This document shows, piece by piece, positions 16,501 through 24,179 of a stretch of 45,171 nt of DNA. Positions within the stretch are counted from its first letter, which is position 1, and each line of letters opens with the position of its first letter. Below the pieces are notes generated by a model. It was not told the DNA's origin. It made no database searches and saw only the letters and a program-made list of their open reading frames with translations. A program made the position numbers and the translations under genes. Source of the DNA: Eubacterium sp. UBA5416 (GTDB taxonomy: Bacteria; Bacillota; Clostridia; Lachnospirales; Lachnospiraceae). The stretch is from positions 24,288-69,458 of the forward strand of contig DHNM01000038.1 in the NCBI GenBank assembly GCA_002409525.1, read 5' to 3'.

Positions 16501-16590
16501 CCCTGATGATACATTTTTCGAGTCGGGGTTATGCTTATTTTCATGAACGCATGAAATAAGCATAACTTTTCGACTCTGGTATTATCAGGG
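16501..16590. repeat. 90-bp imperfect inverted repeat, probable bidirectional terminator
   Basis: Outer arms CCCTGATGATAC and GTATTATCAGGG (one G-T pair) enclose GAGTCG/CGACTC and a long inner stem: GTTATGCTTATTTTCATG, loop AACG, CATGAAATAAGCATAAC. It lies between tRNA-Thr and the convergent DUF6774 gene, whose last codons are inside the right arm. The inner part shares its design with a hairpin at 34399-34453. Confidence 0.85.
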
Positions 16591-16797
16591 CTGTATCTCG
16601 GTATTATCGCATTCTGCAGGTTCTTCCTCCGTTGTTTCCCCTATTTTTAGAGCTTCTTCATTTGCAAGGAATGTGTTCAGTGTTTCCCCCAGCTGTTTGA
16701 ACATAGAAGACATAATAGCAACATCTTCCGGGCAATTGTTTTTGACGATACAACAGCTTAATGAATATACAAATAAGATTAATTCGTGTGAATTCAT
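16585..16797 (-). CDS. Small DUF6774-like protein
   Basis: A 70-residue protein. The N-terminal half (SHELILFVYSLSCCIVK) is hydrophobic with paired cysteines, the middle is MSSMFKQLGETLNTFL, and the tail is acidic. It resembles the small DUF6774 proteins common in Lachnospiraceae, a call made from memory of that pattern. Function is unknown. A GAGGTG ribosome site precedes the ATG on the minus strand. It is the last gene of a three-gene minus-strand unit and ends inside the right arm of the inverted repeat at 16501-16590. Confidence 0.65.
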   Translation of the reverse strand: MNSHELILFVYSLSCCIVKNNCPEDVAIMSSMFKQLGETLNTFLANEEALKIGETTEEEPAECDNTEIQP

Positions 16798-16842
16798 TTT
16801 TAATCACCTCATGTTAATATATGCAAAAAAAGAGGAAACGGA

Positions 16843-16998
16843 TTATTCCGATTCCCCTTCTTTCACAATATCTTCCAGAACATGCATCAAATCATATATT
16901 GTCTCAATGTGGACATTCCGTTCCAGAATCACATTTTTTAAGTTAACTGACAACGTTTCAAATTTATCCCGAACTCCCGGGCCTATATAGGATGCCAT
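16843..16998 (-). CDS. Small hypothetical protein (51 aa)
   Basis: A 51-residue protein beginning MASYIGPGVRDKFETLS and ending in acidic residues. It is predicted helical, with no signal peptide, membrane segment or cysteines. The ATG at 16998 is chosen because GAGGTG lies seven bases upstream on the minus strand; a longer in-frame extension to 17097 would overlap the metallophosphoesterase by 59 bases and is unlikely. It sits 40 bases after that gene and 45 before the DUF6774-like gene, and both small genes use the same GAGGTG site, so the three look like one operon. I do not recognise a family. Confidence 0.6.
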   Translation of the reverse strand: MASYIGPGVRDKFETLSVNLKNVILERNVHIETIYDLMHVLEDIVKEGESE

Positions 16999-17038
16999 AA
17001 TTATCACCTCAATCATAGCGTGCTCATGTTTTGAAATT

Positions 17039-17920
17039 TTATTCATTGACATAGTCATCAATACACACGGGACCGGAAAGCTCCTCACGGGCGACATATA
17101 AGGTCATGTCATCTCTTGTGGCTGTTGTCCATTTTACCAGGGTCAGACATCTTTTCTGTATTTCGATGCATGTGATACATCTCGGATGGACGCAGCTTCC
17201 CGTGTTAAAGTAGGGAGAGGCGGGAGTTCCAATCATGGGACGGTGTGTATGTCCGGTGACCAGAATGTGATTGTGATTACATGCCCATACGGTAAGGCTT
17301 TCTTCTGTTTTCTTTTTATGTGTATAATTTTTAGCGGCGCTGGTCGGGTCCAGGACACCAAACTGTTCTGCCGGTTTCCAGAGGTAACGTACCAGAAAAC
17401 GTGCAAGTCTCCAGTAGGTACTGTTCAAGCGGTCAACCTGATGTCCGTGTGTAAGATAGATATCTCTGGCGCGGTCCTTTAAGATCATTCCCTCATAGAC
17501 CTGTATAGCAGGAAAAAGAGGTGTATCCTCCATGCGGTTACTGCAATGGTAAGAGGATAAATTCTTCCTCACAAAACTAAGAGATCTTTTTACCATATCG
17601 TGGTTTCCGTATAATAAATACAATCTGTTCTTTTCATAGTATTTTGAGAGAAGCCAGAACACATTGCTGTGAATGTCGACAATCTGTCGGAGGGAACGGT
17701 TTTCCCATAATTCATCGCCATCCCCCAGTTCAATGTAGGTGAAGCCTTCTCGGTAATAATATCTTAGGGCGGCAAAGTAAAGATTCTGATTCTTCAGGAA
17801 GTTATCATTCGAGGTTCCTCTTCCTCTATGACAGTCACTGATTAAAATGAGTTTTGAACTCTCTGACAGTTCAAGGATCGGTGCATTTTCAAAAGCCTGA
17901 TCCAGACGTTTGTAGTTCAT
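17039..17920 (-). CDS. Calcineurin-like metallophosphoesterase
   Basis: A 293-residue metallophosphoesterase. The dinuclear-metal motifs occur in order: ISDCHRG (D-x-H), GDGDEL (GDxxD type), YGNHD (GNHD/E), THGHQVD, and TGHTHRP (GHTH) with the later GSCVHPRC loop. All ligands are intact, so it is likely an active phosphatase or phosphodiesterase; the substrate is unknown. The ATG at 17920 follows a GAGGT site on the minus strand; an upstream in-frame ATG at 17956 overlaps the predicted -10 element and is rejected. First gene of the minus-strand unit with the two small proteins. Confidence 0.9.
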   Translation of the reverse strand: MNYKRLDQAFENAPILELSESSKLILISDCHRGRGTSNDNFLKNQNLYFAALRYYYREGFTYIELGDGDELWENRSLRQIVDIHSNVFWLLSKYYEKNRLYLLYGNHDMVKRSLSFVRKNLSSYHCSNRMEDTPLFPAIQVYEGMILKDRARDIYLTHGHQVDRLNSTYWRLARFLVRYLWKPAEQFGVLDPTSAAKNYTHKKKTEESLTVWACNHNHILVTGHTHRPMIGTPASPYFNTGSCVHPRCITCIEIQKRCLTLVKWTTATRDDMTLYVAREELSGPVCIDDYVNE

Positions 17921-17942
17921 CTTGACACTTACCTCACGGTTT

Positions 17943-17972
17943 CTTATAAATATCATATGACGTTGGGGTCAA
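17943..17972 (-). promoter_or_regulatory. Promoter of the metallophosphoesterase unit
   Basis: On the minus strand: TTGACC, 18-base spacer, TATAAG. Each hexamer matches the consensus in five of six positions. Confidence 0.55.
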
Positions 17973-18106
17973 AAAGTATTTTCACCCCTATGATACCAGA
18001 GCCAAACATGAGCCGGTTAAACAGCATTGCGTTATCCTCTCGTGAGATATGCGAAATAGACAATAATACACTCTGCTTTTTGTCGCTGTTTTTTGCCGAA
18101 ATGACC

Positions 18107-18153
18107 TTTACAATAGAAAAAAGTAATGTTATTATAATGATAAATAATTATCA
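18107..18153 (+). promoter_or_regulatory. Promoter and dyad operator candidate ahead of the SDMH locus
   Basis: TTTACA (18107-18112), 17-base spacer, TATTAT (18130-18135). Directly downstream is a perfect dyad TGATAA-ATAA-TTATCA at 18138-18153, at about the transcription start. The same design occurs twice after mocA at the far end of the locus. Confidence 0.5.
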
Positions 18154-18204
18154 AGATAACAATAAAAGTTTATTAAGATCTTAGGATTTAATGCAGGGAG
18201 ATAT

Positions 18205-18444
18205 ATGTCGAGAGAGAAAAATAAGAAAGTTGTTTTCACCTTTCACAGCACCACCCAGGCAATGAAGATGGAAGAGGTCTGTAAGAAGACGAAGACGGCA
18301 GGAAGACTGATACCTGTTCCAAGGCAGATTTCAGCGGGCTGCGGTATGGCCTGGATGGCTGATGTATGTGAACGGAAGAATATAGAGAAAATGATTGAGC
18401 AGGGAAACCTGGAATTGGAGGGAGTTTATGAACTCTTACTGTAA
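18205..18444 (+). CDS. DUF3343 family putative Se/S carrier-like protein
   Basis: A 79-residue DUF3343 protein. The fold starts with FTFHSTTQAMKMEEVC, and the family's key cysteine is in ISAGCGMAW (near residue 46). DUF3343 proteins are small TusA-like partners often found with SelD, YedF and selenium-dependent molybdenum hydroxylases, and are thought to carry sulfur or selenium; the role is not proven. RBS GCAGGGAG lies close to the ATG. Its 3' end overlaps the hydroxylase gene by 17 bases, suggesting coupled translation and a direct role in hydroxylase maturation. Confidence 0.85.
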   Translation: MSREKNKKVVFTFHSTTQAMKMEEVCKKTKTAGRLIPVPRQISAGCGMAWMADVCERKNIEKMIEQGNLELEGVYELLL

Positions 18445-20998
18445 ATTATGGATTAATGGTGAAGAAAAAGAGTTTGAGCAGGATCGGACTCTTATGGATG
18501 TTTTGAGAAATGACTGTCATTTGAAATCGGTAAAGGATGGCTGTAGTGAGGGAGCGTGCGGTGCCTGTACAATTCTGTCAGACGGACGTCCTACAAAATC
18601 CTGCATTTTGAAGGTTAAGCGGTTTGAGGGAAAACATATATTGACTGTTGAGGGTTTAAGTCAAAGAGAAAAAGATGTTTTTGTCTATGCATTTGGAAAA
18701 TGCGGATCCGTTCAGTGTGGTTTTTGTATTCCGGGAATGGTTTTGTGCGGAAAATCGCTTCTTGATAAAAACCCAGATCCCGGCAGAGTTGAGATAGCTG
18801 CGGCAATCCGCAACAATATCTGCCGCTGTACCGGATATCAGAAGATCATCGATGGAATCGAACTTGCCGGAAAAATGTTACGAGAAGAGATTCCGATAGA
18901 AGAGCAGGAACAGATGATCAAGATCGGATCGGATTTTACCAAGCTAGAAGTAAAGAAGAAAGTACTTGGAACGGCGGAATATGTAGATGATGTAGAGATC
19001 GACGGCATGATCTATGGAAGTGCCATCAGGTCGAAATATCCGAGAGCCAGAGTACTTTCCATTGATTCAAAAAAGGCAGAAGCTCTTCCCGGAGTGGTGT
19101 GTGTACTGACTGCTGCTGATATACCGGGAGAGAATAAGGTTGGCCATCTGAAGCATGACTGGGACACCATGATTGCAGTTGGAGACTGTACTCGTTATCT
19201 CGGAGATGCGGTTGCACTGGTAGCAGCTGAAACACCTGAGATTCTCGAAGAAGCCAAGAAGCTTGTGAACATTGAATATGAGGAGCTTGAGCCGATCACA
19301 TGCGCAAAGGATGCGTTAAAACCGGATGCGCCAGAGCTTCATGAGGGTGGAAATATCCTTGCGCATGAGCATCTCACCAGAGGCGATGCAGATCAGGTGA
19401 TTGCTGATTCAAAATACAAAGTTACAAAACATTATGAAACTCCATGGACGGAACATGCTTTTCTGGAACCGGAATGTTCAGTTGCAATGCCTTTTGATGA
19501 TGGGGTTTTTATCTATTCCACAGACCAGAGTGCGTATGATATTCAGCGGGAATGCAGTATTATGCTTGGTCTGCCCCCGGAAAAGGTAATTGTAGAAAAT
19601 AAATTCGTCGGCGGTGGATTTGGCGGTAAAGAGGATGTTTCTGTTCAGCATCATGCTGCTCTGATTGCATACCTTACCGGCCGCGTCGTAAAGGTAAAAC
19701 TCACCAGGCAGGAGAGTATTCTGATTCACCCGAAGCGCCATGAGTTCTCGATCGATTTGACAACTGCATGTGATGAGAATGGGCATCTTACAGCGATGAA
19801 AGCAAAAGTAGTGACCGATAACGGCGCATATGCTTCACTGGGCGGGCCGGTACTGCAGAGAGCCTGCACCCATGCGGCAGGACCTTATAATTATCAGATT
19901 ATTGATATTGAGGGAACTGCTGTGTATACGGATAACCCGCCGGCTGGAGCTTATCGTGGATTTGGTGTTACTCAGACTTGCTTCGCAACAGAATGTAATC
20001 TGAATCTACTTGCGGAGATGGTTGGAATCGACCCCTTTGAGATGAGATACCGCAATGCCATAAAGGCGGGAGAAGTGCTTCCGAATGGTCAGGTCGCGGA
20101 TGACAGTACCGGACTGATTGAGACCCTTGATGCAGTCAGGGATATCTACTATTCAAACGAATATGTGGGAATTGGCTGTGCTTTTAAGAATGCAGGTGTC
20201 GGCGTCGGCATTCCTGATTGGGGCAGGGTTCGTCTTATTGTGAATAAAGGAGTTGTTGATATTCATTCCGCTGCGACAGATATGGGGCAGGGTTCTGATA
20301 CCGTGATCTTACAGGTTGTCGCGGATACCTTGAATCTTCCTGTCACAAAGCTTCACTGGTGCGCGCCAAACACTTCGACGGCGCCGGATTCCGGTACATC
20401 ATCGGGATCTCGTCAGACGACGATCACAGGCGAAGCTGCGATCCGTGCATCTGAAAAGTTAAATGAGGCTCTGAAAGATCAGACCCTGGAAGACCTGGAC
20501 GGACAGGAATTCTACGGAGAGTATCTTGCAAAGACAGATGCCATGGGAGCCCCGGTTCCCAATCCTGTATCACATGTGGCTTACGGATATGCAACACAGT
20601 TGTGTATTTTAAATAAAGACGGAACAGTTAAACAACTGGTCGGAGCACATGAGGTTGGAAAGGTCGTCAATCCGAAAGGAGCAGAAGGTCAGATTGAAGG
20701 CGGAATGATCATGAGTCTGGGATTTGCGCTTACTGAACAGTACCCCCTGGATCACTGCAGACCTACAGCGAAATTTGGAACGCTGGGGTTGTTCCGGGCA
20801 GATAAAACACCGCCGGTTAAGAGTATCCTAATTGAAAAAAGCGGTGTAAAGACGAGTCGTGGTGCGATTGGAATCGGTGAGATTACTTCTATACCGACTG
20901 CACCTGCGGTGCAGGGCGCATACTACAAACTGTCAGGAAAGTTTCAGACAGCACTTCCGCTTACAGACACACCATATGCTAAGAAAAAGAGGAAATAA
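18428..20998 (+). CDS. Selenium-dependent molybdenum hydroxylase (xanthine dehydrogenase-like)
   Basis: An 856-residue fusion of an iron-sulfur subunit and a molybdopterin subunit. Residues 1-160 hold two [2Fe-2S] clusters: C39, C44, C47, C59 (plant ferredoxin type) and C97, C100, C132, C134. The rest is the xanthine-dehydrogenase-like Mo domain, with the cofactor-side glutamine in TDQSAYD, GGGFGGK at 395-401, and the catalytic glutamate E818 in GIGE. No FAD domain is present, so electrons must pass to a separate partner. It resembles the SDMH/selenium-dependent XDH family, where selenium is a labile Mo ligand rather than selenocysteine. The ATG at 18428 has GGAGGGAG upstream. Likely substrates are purines or N-heterocycles; the exact one is not readable. 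Confidence 0.88.
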   Translation: MNSYCKLWINGEEKEFEQDRTLMDVLRNDCHLKSVKDGCSEGACGACTILSDGRPTKSCILKVKRFEGKHILTVEGLSQREKDVFVYAFGKCGSVQCGFCIPGMVLCGKSLLDKNPDPGRVEIAAAIRNNICRCTGYQKIIDGIELAGKMLREEIPIEEQEQMIKIGSDFTKLEVKKKVLGTAEYVDDVEIDGMIYGSAIRSKYPRARVLSIDSKKAEALPGVVCVLTAADIPGENKVGHLKHDWDTMIAVGDCTRYLGDAVALVAAETPEILEEAKKLVNIEYEELEPITCAKDALKPDAPELHEGGNILAHEHLTRGDADQVIADSKYKVTKHYETPWTEHAFLEPECSVAMPFDDGVFIYSTDQSAYDIQRECSIMLGLPPEKVIVENKFVGGGFGGKEDVSVQHHAALIAYLTGRVVKVKLTRQESILIHPKRHEFSIDLTTACDENGHLTAMKAKVVTDNGAYASLGGPVLQRACTHAAGPYNYQIIDIEGTAVYTDNPPAGAYRGFGVTQTCFATECNLNLLAEMVGIDPFEMRYRNAIKAGEVLPNGQVADDSTGLIETLDAVRDIYYSNEYVGIGCAFKNAGVGVGIPDWGRVRLIVNKGVVDIHSAATDMGQGSDTVILQVVADTLNLPVTKLHWCAPNTSTAPDSGTSSGSRQTTITGEAAIRASEKLNEALKDQTLEDLDGQEFYGEYLAKTDAMGAPVPNPVSHVAYGYATQLCILNKDGTVKQLVGAHEVGKVVNPKGAEGQIEGGMIMSLGFALTEQYPLDHCRPTAKFGTLGLFRADKTPPVKSILIEKSGVKTSRGAIGIGEITSIPTAPAVQGAYYKLSGKFQTALPLTDTPYAKKKRK

Positions 20999-21004
20999 AT
21001 GATA

Positions 21005-21048
21005 CAGATGATTCCCGGTCTCTTCTAAAGGAGGACGGGAATCATCTG
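21005..21048 (+). terminator. Hairpin after the hydroxylase gene, possible weak terminator
   Basis: Thirteen-bp perfect arms from CAGATGATTCCCG and CGGGAATCATCTG, plus further inner pairing. No T run follows immediately; a T-rich stretch (TTTCCCTTTTT) begins about ten bases later, so termination may be partial and allow read-through to the maturation genes. Confidence 0.55.
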
Positions 21049-21108
21049 AGTTATATTTCCCTTTTTCTTCGGCTGACGCTATCTTTGACAAGAATATCGA
21101 AGTAGATG

Positions 21109-21149
21109 GACAGATCTGTCTGGTGGCTGAATGGAATCTATGTTACAAT
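21109..21149 (+). promoter_or_regulatory. Palindrome and possible activator-dependent promoter ahead of the ModE-like gene
   Basis: A perfect palindrome GACAGATCTGTC (21109-21120) abuts the place where a -35 should be. A good -10, TACAAT (21144-21149), has no matching -35 hexamer. The arrangement suits an activated promoter; the regulator is unknown. Confidence 0.35.
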
Positions 21150-21219
21150 GATATCAAAAGCCGGAGTAGTCCGCAGGTATCAGAAAGCGGTTTTACAGAC
21201 GGAAAAAGGGAGCGTTGTA

Positions 21220-21627
21220 ATGGATAAGAAGTTATCTTATAAGATGAGTATCAGATTATTTGAAGAAGATAAGGCATTTGGACCGGGGATTGCGGTTTTA
21301 CTCCATAAAATTGATGAACTGGGATCTCTTCAGAAAGCTGCACTGTCTATGAATATGGCTTACAGCAAGGCCTGGAAAATGATTACCGCGATGGAAAGAC
21401 AGTGGGGTTTTCCCCTTACTGAACGGGAAACCGGAGGGCGTCACGGCGGAGGATCCACGCTGACAGTGCGGGCGAAGCTTCTTGTTGACAGATATGATGA
21501 ATTCATGAACGCTGCCAGATGTGATATAGACGGTTTATTTGAAGAGTATTTCTCCGGGGAATGGATGGACCGCTTAAGCCGGATGGATGAAGGATCAGAT
21601 AAGGATCAAGAGGATCTAAAAGGATGA
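21220..21627 (+). CDS. ModE-like winged helix-turn-helix regulator
   Basis: A 135-residue protein with the LysR/ModE N-terminal winged-helix fold. The segment KIDELGSLQKAALSMNMAYSKAWKMITAMERQWGFPL is the ModE-type helix-turn-helix, followed by TERETGGRHGGGSTLT (the wing). It lacks the C-terminal molybdate-binding (MOP) domains of full ModE. The ATG at 21220 is preceded by AAAGGGAG; the long upstream in-frame extension to 21106 covers the promoter region and is rejected. It lies just before selD, inside the SDMH locus, which suggests control of molybdenum-enzyme genes. Whether it senses molybdate is unknown. Confidence 0.82.
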   Translation: MDKKLSYKMSIRLFEEDKAFGPGIAVLLHKIDELGSLQKAALSMNMAYSKAWKMITAMERQWGFPLTERETGGRHGGGSTLTVRAKLLVDRYDEFMNAARCDIDGLFEEYFSGEWMDRLSRMDEGSDKDQEDLKG

Positions 21628-21643
21628 AAGGAAGTGTTTGAAG

Positions 21644-22669
21644 ATGAAAGAAGAACCGATTGTGTTCTGTAAAGGCGGAGGATGTACAGCGAAACTGGGC
21701 CCGGCAGTCCTTACCGGTGTTCTTGATAAGCTGCCAAAAGATAAGGACCCAAACCTGCTCATCGGTTATGACAGTTCAGACGACGCCGCTGTTTATCAGT
21801 TGACGGATGATCTGGCTGTAGTACAGACGCTGGACTTTTTTCCACCGATGGTAGAAGATCCCTATACTTTTGGACAGATTGCCGCCGCAAATGCGTTAAG
21901 TGATATCTATGCGATGGGAGGCGACGTGAAAACAGCATTAAATATTGTATGTTTCCCGGAAAGTATGGATATGAATATTCTCGGACATATTATGCAGGGG
22001 GGAAATGAAAAGGTGCGGGAGGCCGGGGGTACACTGGCCGGAGGCCACTCAATTAACGATGACAGTGTAAAATATGGATTATCTGTCTTCGGCACAATAC
22101 ATCCGGATCATATCATGGCCAATAATACATGCTGTGAAGGGGATGTACTTCTGCTGACAAAACCATTGGGAGTGGGAATCGTATGCACCGCACAGCATGT
22201 GGGAGACGCTTCGAAAGGTGCTGTGGATGCCGCTGTCAAGTCTATGAGTACGCTGAACAGATATGCCTCTGAAATTGTAAGAAAATACCGCACACACGCA
22301 TGTACGGATGTGACAGGGTTTGGATTTCTGGCTCACCTTTGTGAGATGATGGATAATAATTTTACGGCAGTGGTAGATAAAGATAAGATCCCCTATATAC
22401 CGGAGTGCAGTGACTATGTCGAAGAATTTTATCTCACAGCTGCAGCTCAGCGCAACAGAAATCATGTGGGCGATAAAGTAAAGTTTCTGAATACATCATT
22501 TGCGATGGAGGAGATTCTCTTTGATCCTCAGACTTCAGGGGGGCTGCTTGTCAGTATGGATGCAGAGGACGCAAAGAAAGCGTTGGAGGAATTAAAGATG
22601 CTTGGACTCCCGTGTGATATAGTTGGAACAGTAGAAAAACGACAGGAAAAAACCGTTATTGTGTGTTGA
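21644..22669 (+). CDS. selD: Selenide, water dikinase (selenophosphate synthetase)
   Basis: A 341-residue SelD. It makes selenophosphate from selenide and ATP. The catalytic N-terminal motif is GGGCTAK, with C14 and K17 spaced as Cys17 and Lys20 of the E. coli enzyme. The position is cysteine, not selenocysteine. The ATP-binding AIR-synthase-like fold is complete: DDAAVYQL, TLDFFPP, the AGGHSINDD loop, CTDVTGFG, and the C-terminal FDPQTSGGLL. The ATG at 21644 is preferred (AAAGGAAG upstream); an in-frame TTG at 21638 is also possible. No selA, selB, tRNA-Sec or ybbB/selU is in the window, consistent with a SelD serving the molybdenum hydroxylase. Confidence 0.95.
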   Translation: MKEEPIVFCKGGGCTAKLGPAVLTGVLDKLPKDKDPNLLIGYDSSDDAAVYQLTDDLAVVQTLDFFPPMVEDPYTFGQIAAANALSDIYAMGGDVKTALNIVCFPESMDMNILGHIMQGGNEKVREAGGTLAGGHSINDDSVKYGLSVFGTIHPDHIMANNTCCEGDVLLLTKPLGVGIVCTAQHVGDASKGAVDAAVKSMSTLNRYASEIVRKYRTHACTDVTGFGFLAHLCEMMDNNFTAVVDKDKIPYIPECSDYVEEFYLTAAAQRNRNHVGDKVKFLNTSFAMEEILFDPQTSGGLLVSMDAEDAKKALEELKMLGLPCDIVGTVEKRQEKTVIVC

Positions 22670-22685
22670 AAGGAGATAAAGATAC

Positions 22686-23327
22686 ATGATTCATTTAGAT
22701 GAAAGAGGAAAAGAGTGCCCGAAACCATTAATCGAGACAAAGAAAGCGCTGGAAAGTGCTCCGGCAGGGGAAACAGCCGAGGTGATGGTCGATAATGAAA
22801 TTGCAGTTCAAAACCTGCAGAAAATGGCTGATCACAAAGGATACAAATCTGAAATTCAAAGAAATAGTGATCAGGAGATCATCGTGAAGATTACATCTTC
22901 TGAAAGAAGCTCAGAGGAGGAATCGACGGGGTCAAAGAAGGCAGCAGACTATCAGGACTGCAAGGTGCCTGTGTTAGAAAACGGCATAAGGAAGGGAATG
23001 GTTGTAGTTCTCTCATCCGATACTATGGGCACAGGAGATGAAAAACTCGGCAAGACTTTGATGAAAGGCTTTGTTTATGCGCTTACACAGCAGGATGTAC
23101 TCCCTGAAACGATCCTTATGTATAATGGAGGCGCATTTTTATCCTGCCGCGGATCAGATTCCGTACAAGACCTTAAGGATCTGGAGAAAAAGGGTGTCAA
23201 GATCCTGACCTGTGGTACCTGCTTAAATTACTATGAGCTTGGCGAGAAGCTGGAAGTTGGAACTGTGACGAATCTCTATGAGATCGCCGAGAAAGAAACT
23301 GCGGCATCGCTTATCATTCGACCATAA
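22686..23327 (+). CDS. yedF: Sulfurtransferase-like selenium metabolism protein YedF
   Basis: A 213-residue two-domain protein. Residues 1-70 are TusA-like, with the CPxP motif C11-P-K-P. Residues 95-213 are a DsrE-like domain with MYNGGAFLSCRGS and a C-terminal cysteine pair C176-G-T-C179. This architecture marks the YedF family tied to selenium metabolism. It is probably a persulfide/perselenide relay between a desulfurase and SelD or the hydroxylase; that role is inferred from context. RBS AAAGGAG; it begins 16 bases after selD. Confidence 0.92.
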   Translation: MIHLDERGKECPKPLIETKKALESAPAGETAEVMVDNEIAVQNLQKMADHKGYKSEIQRNSDQEIIVKITSSERSSEEESTGSKKAADYQDCKVPVLENGIRKGMVVVLSSDTMGTGDEKLGKTLMKGFVYALTQQDVLPETILMYNGGAFLSCRGSDSVQDLKDLEKKGVKILTCGTCLNYYELGEKLEVGTVTNLYEIAEKETAASLIIRP

Positions 23328-23339
23328 GGAGTATGCAGA

Positions 23340-24179
23340 TTGAAAAGCGGATTTGAAATGAATGATAAACTTGTGATTGTCAGAGGCGGCGGAGATATTG
23401 CGACCGGTACCATTTATAAACTGTGGAGATGCGGATTTCCTCTTCTTATCCTGGAAAATGACTACCCGTCATCTATTCGGAGGCATGTCTCCCTGTCAGA
23501 AGCTGTCTATGACGGCACAGCTAAGGTTGAGGATCTGACCGCCCGGCTGGTAACAACCACAGACCAGGCATGGAAAGTGATACAGAAAGGGGAGGTTCCG
23601 ATGATGACAGATCCAAAATGCCATGTATTGGATGATCTTTGTCCTTATGCCCTGGTTGACGCGATTCTTGCAAAGAGAAATTTGGGTACAACAAGGAAAA
23701 TGTCGGATATCACGATTGGCCTTGGTCCCGGATTTACAGCGGGTGTTGATGTTGATCTATGTATTGAGACCATGAGAGGAAATAATCTTGGAAGAGTGAT
23801 TGAGCATGGTTCACCTCTTCCGGATACCGGAACCCCCGGTGTGATTGCCGGATACGGGAAAGAGAGAGTAATTCATTCGCCGGCAGCAGGGATTATAAAA
23901 GCATCCCGTAAAATTGGTGACATCGTAAAAAAAGAAGAAGAGTTGGCTTTAATTACAACACAAAGTGGAGAACAGGTGCCTGTAAAGGCCTCATTAAGCG
24001 GTCTTTTGCGGGGAATGATCCGTGATGGTTATCCTGTTACGGAAGGGTTTAAGATTGCGGATATCGACCCGAGAGAAAGCGAGTATGAAAATTGCTTTCG
24101 AATATCAGACAAAGCCCGCTGCGTGGCCGGAGGCGTTCTTGAAGGGATTATGTATCTTGCCAAAAGGAGAGTAAGATGA
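23340..24179 (+). CDS. yqeB: SDMH maturation protein YqeB (EF2563 family)
   Basis: A 279-residue protein of the selenium-dependent molybdenum hydroxylase accessory family. It opens with a Rossmann-like glycine motif, VIVRGGGDIATG, near residue 12. The middle part has ITIGLGPGFTAGVDVDLCIET, and the C-terminal region contains a biotinyl/lipoyl-like beta motif (HSPAAGIIKASRKIGDIVKKEEELALI). It is proposed to take part in selenium insertion into the molybdenum cofactor; the chemistry is unproven. It starts at TTG 23340 with AGGAG eight bases upstream; an internal ATG at 23358 is possible. Its stop overlaps the next start (ATGA). Confidence 0.9.
   Translation: MKSGFEMNDKLVIVRGGGDIATGTIYKLWRCGFPLLILENDYPSSIRRHVSLSEAVYDGTAKVEDLTARLVTTTDQAWKVIQKGEVPMMTDPKCHVLDDLCPYALVDAILAKRNLGTTRKMSDITIGLGPGFTAGVDVDLCIETMRGNNLGRVIEHGSPLPDTGTPGVIAGYGKERVIHSPAAGIIKASRKIGDIVKKEEELALITTQSGEQVPVKASLSGLLRGMIRDGYPVTEGFKIADIDPRESEYENCFRISDKARCVAGGVLEGIMYLAKRRVR

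Noticed and set aside
20999..21219. Molybdenum-cofactor riboswitch ahead of the ModE-like gene
   Set aside because: The leader has a hairpin and a palindrome but not the conserved pieces of the Moco RNA that I can recall.
18428..22669. In-frame TGA read as selenocysteine or a SECIS element in the selenium genes
   Set aside because: The hydroxylase and SelD are full length without internal TGA, and SelD has cysteine at the catalytic position.
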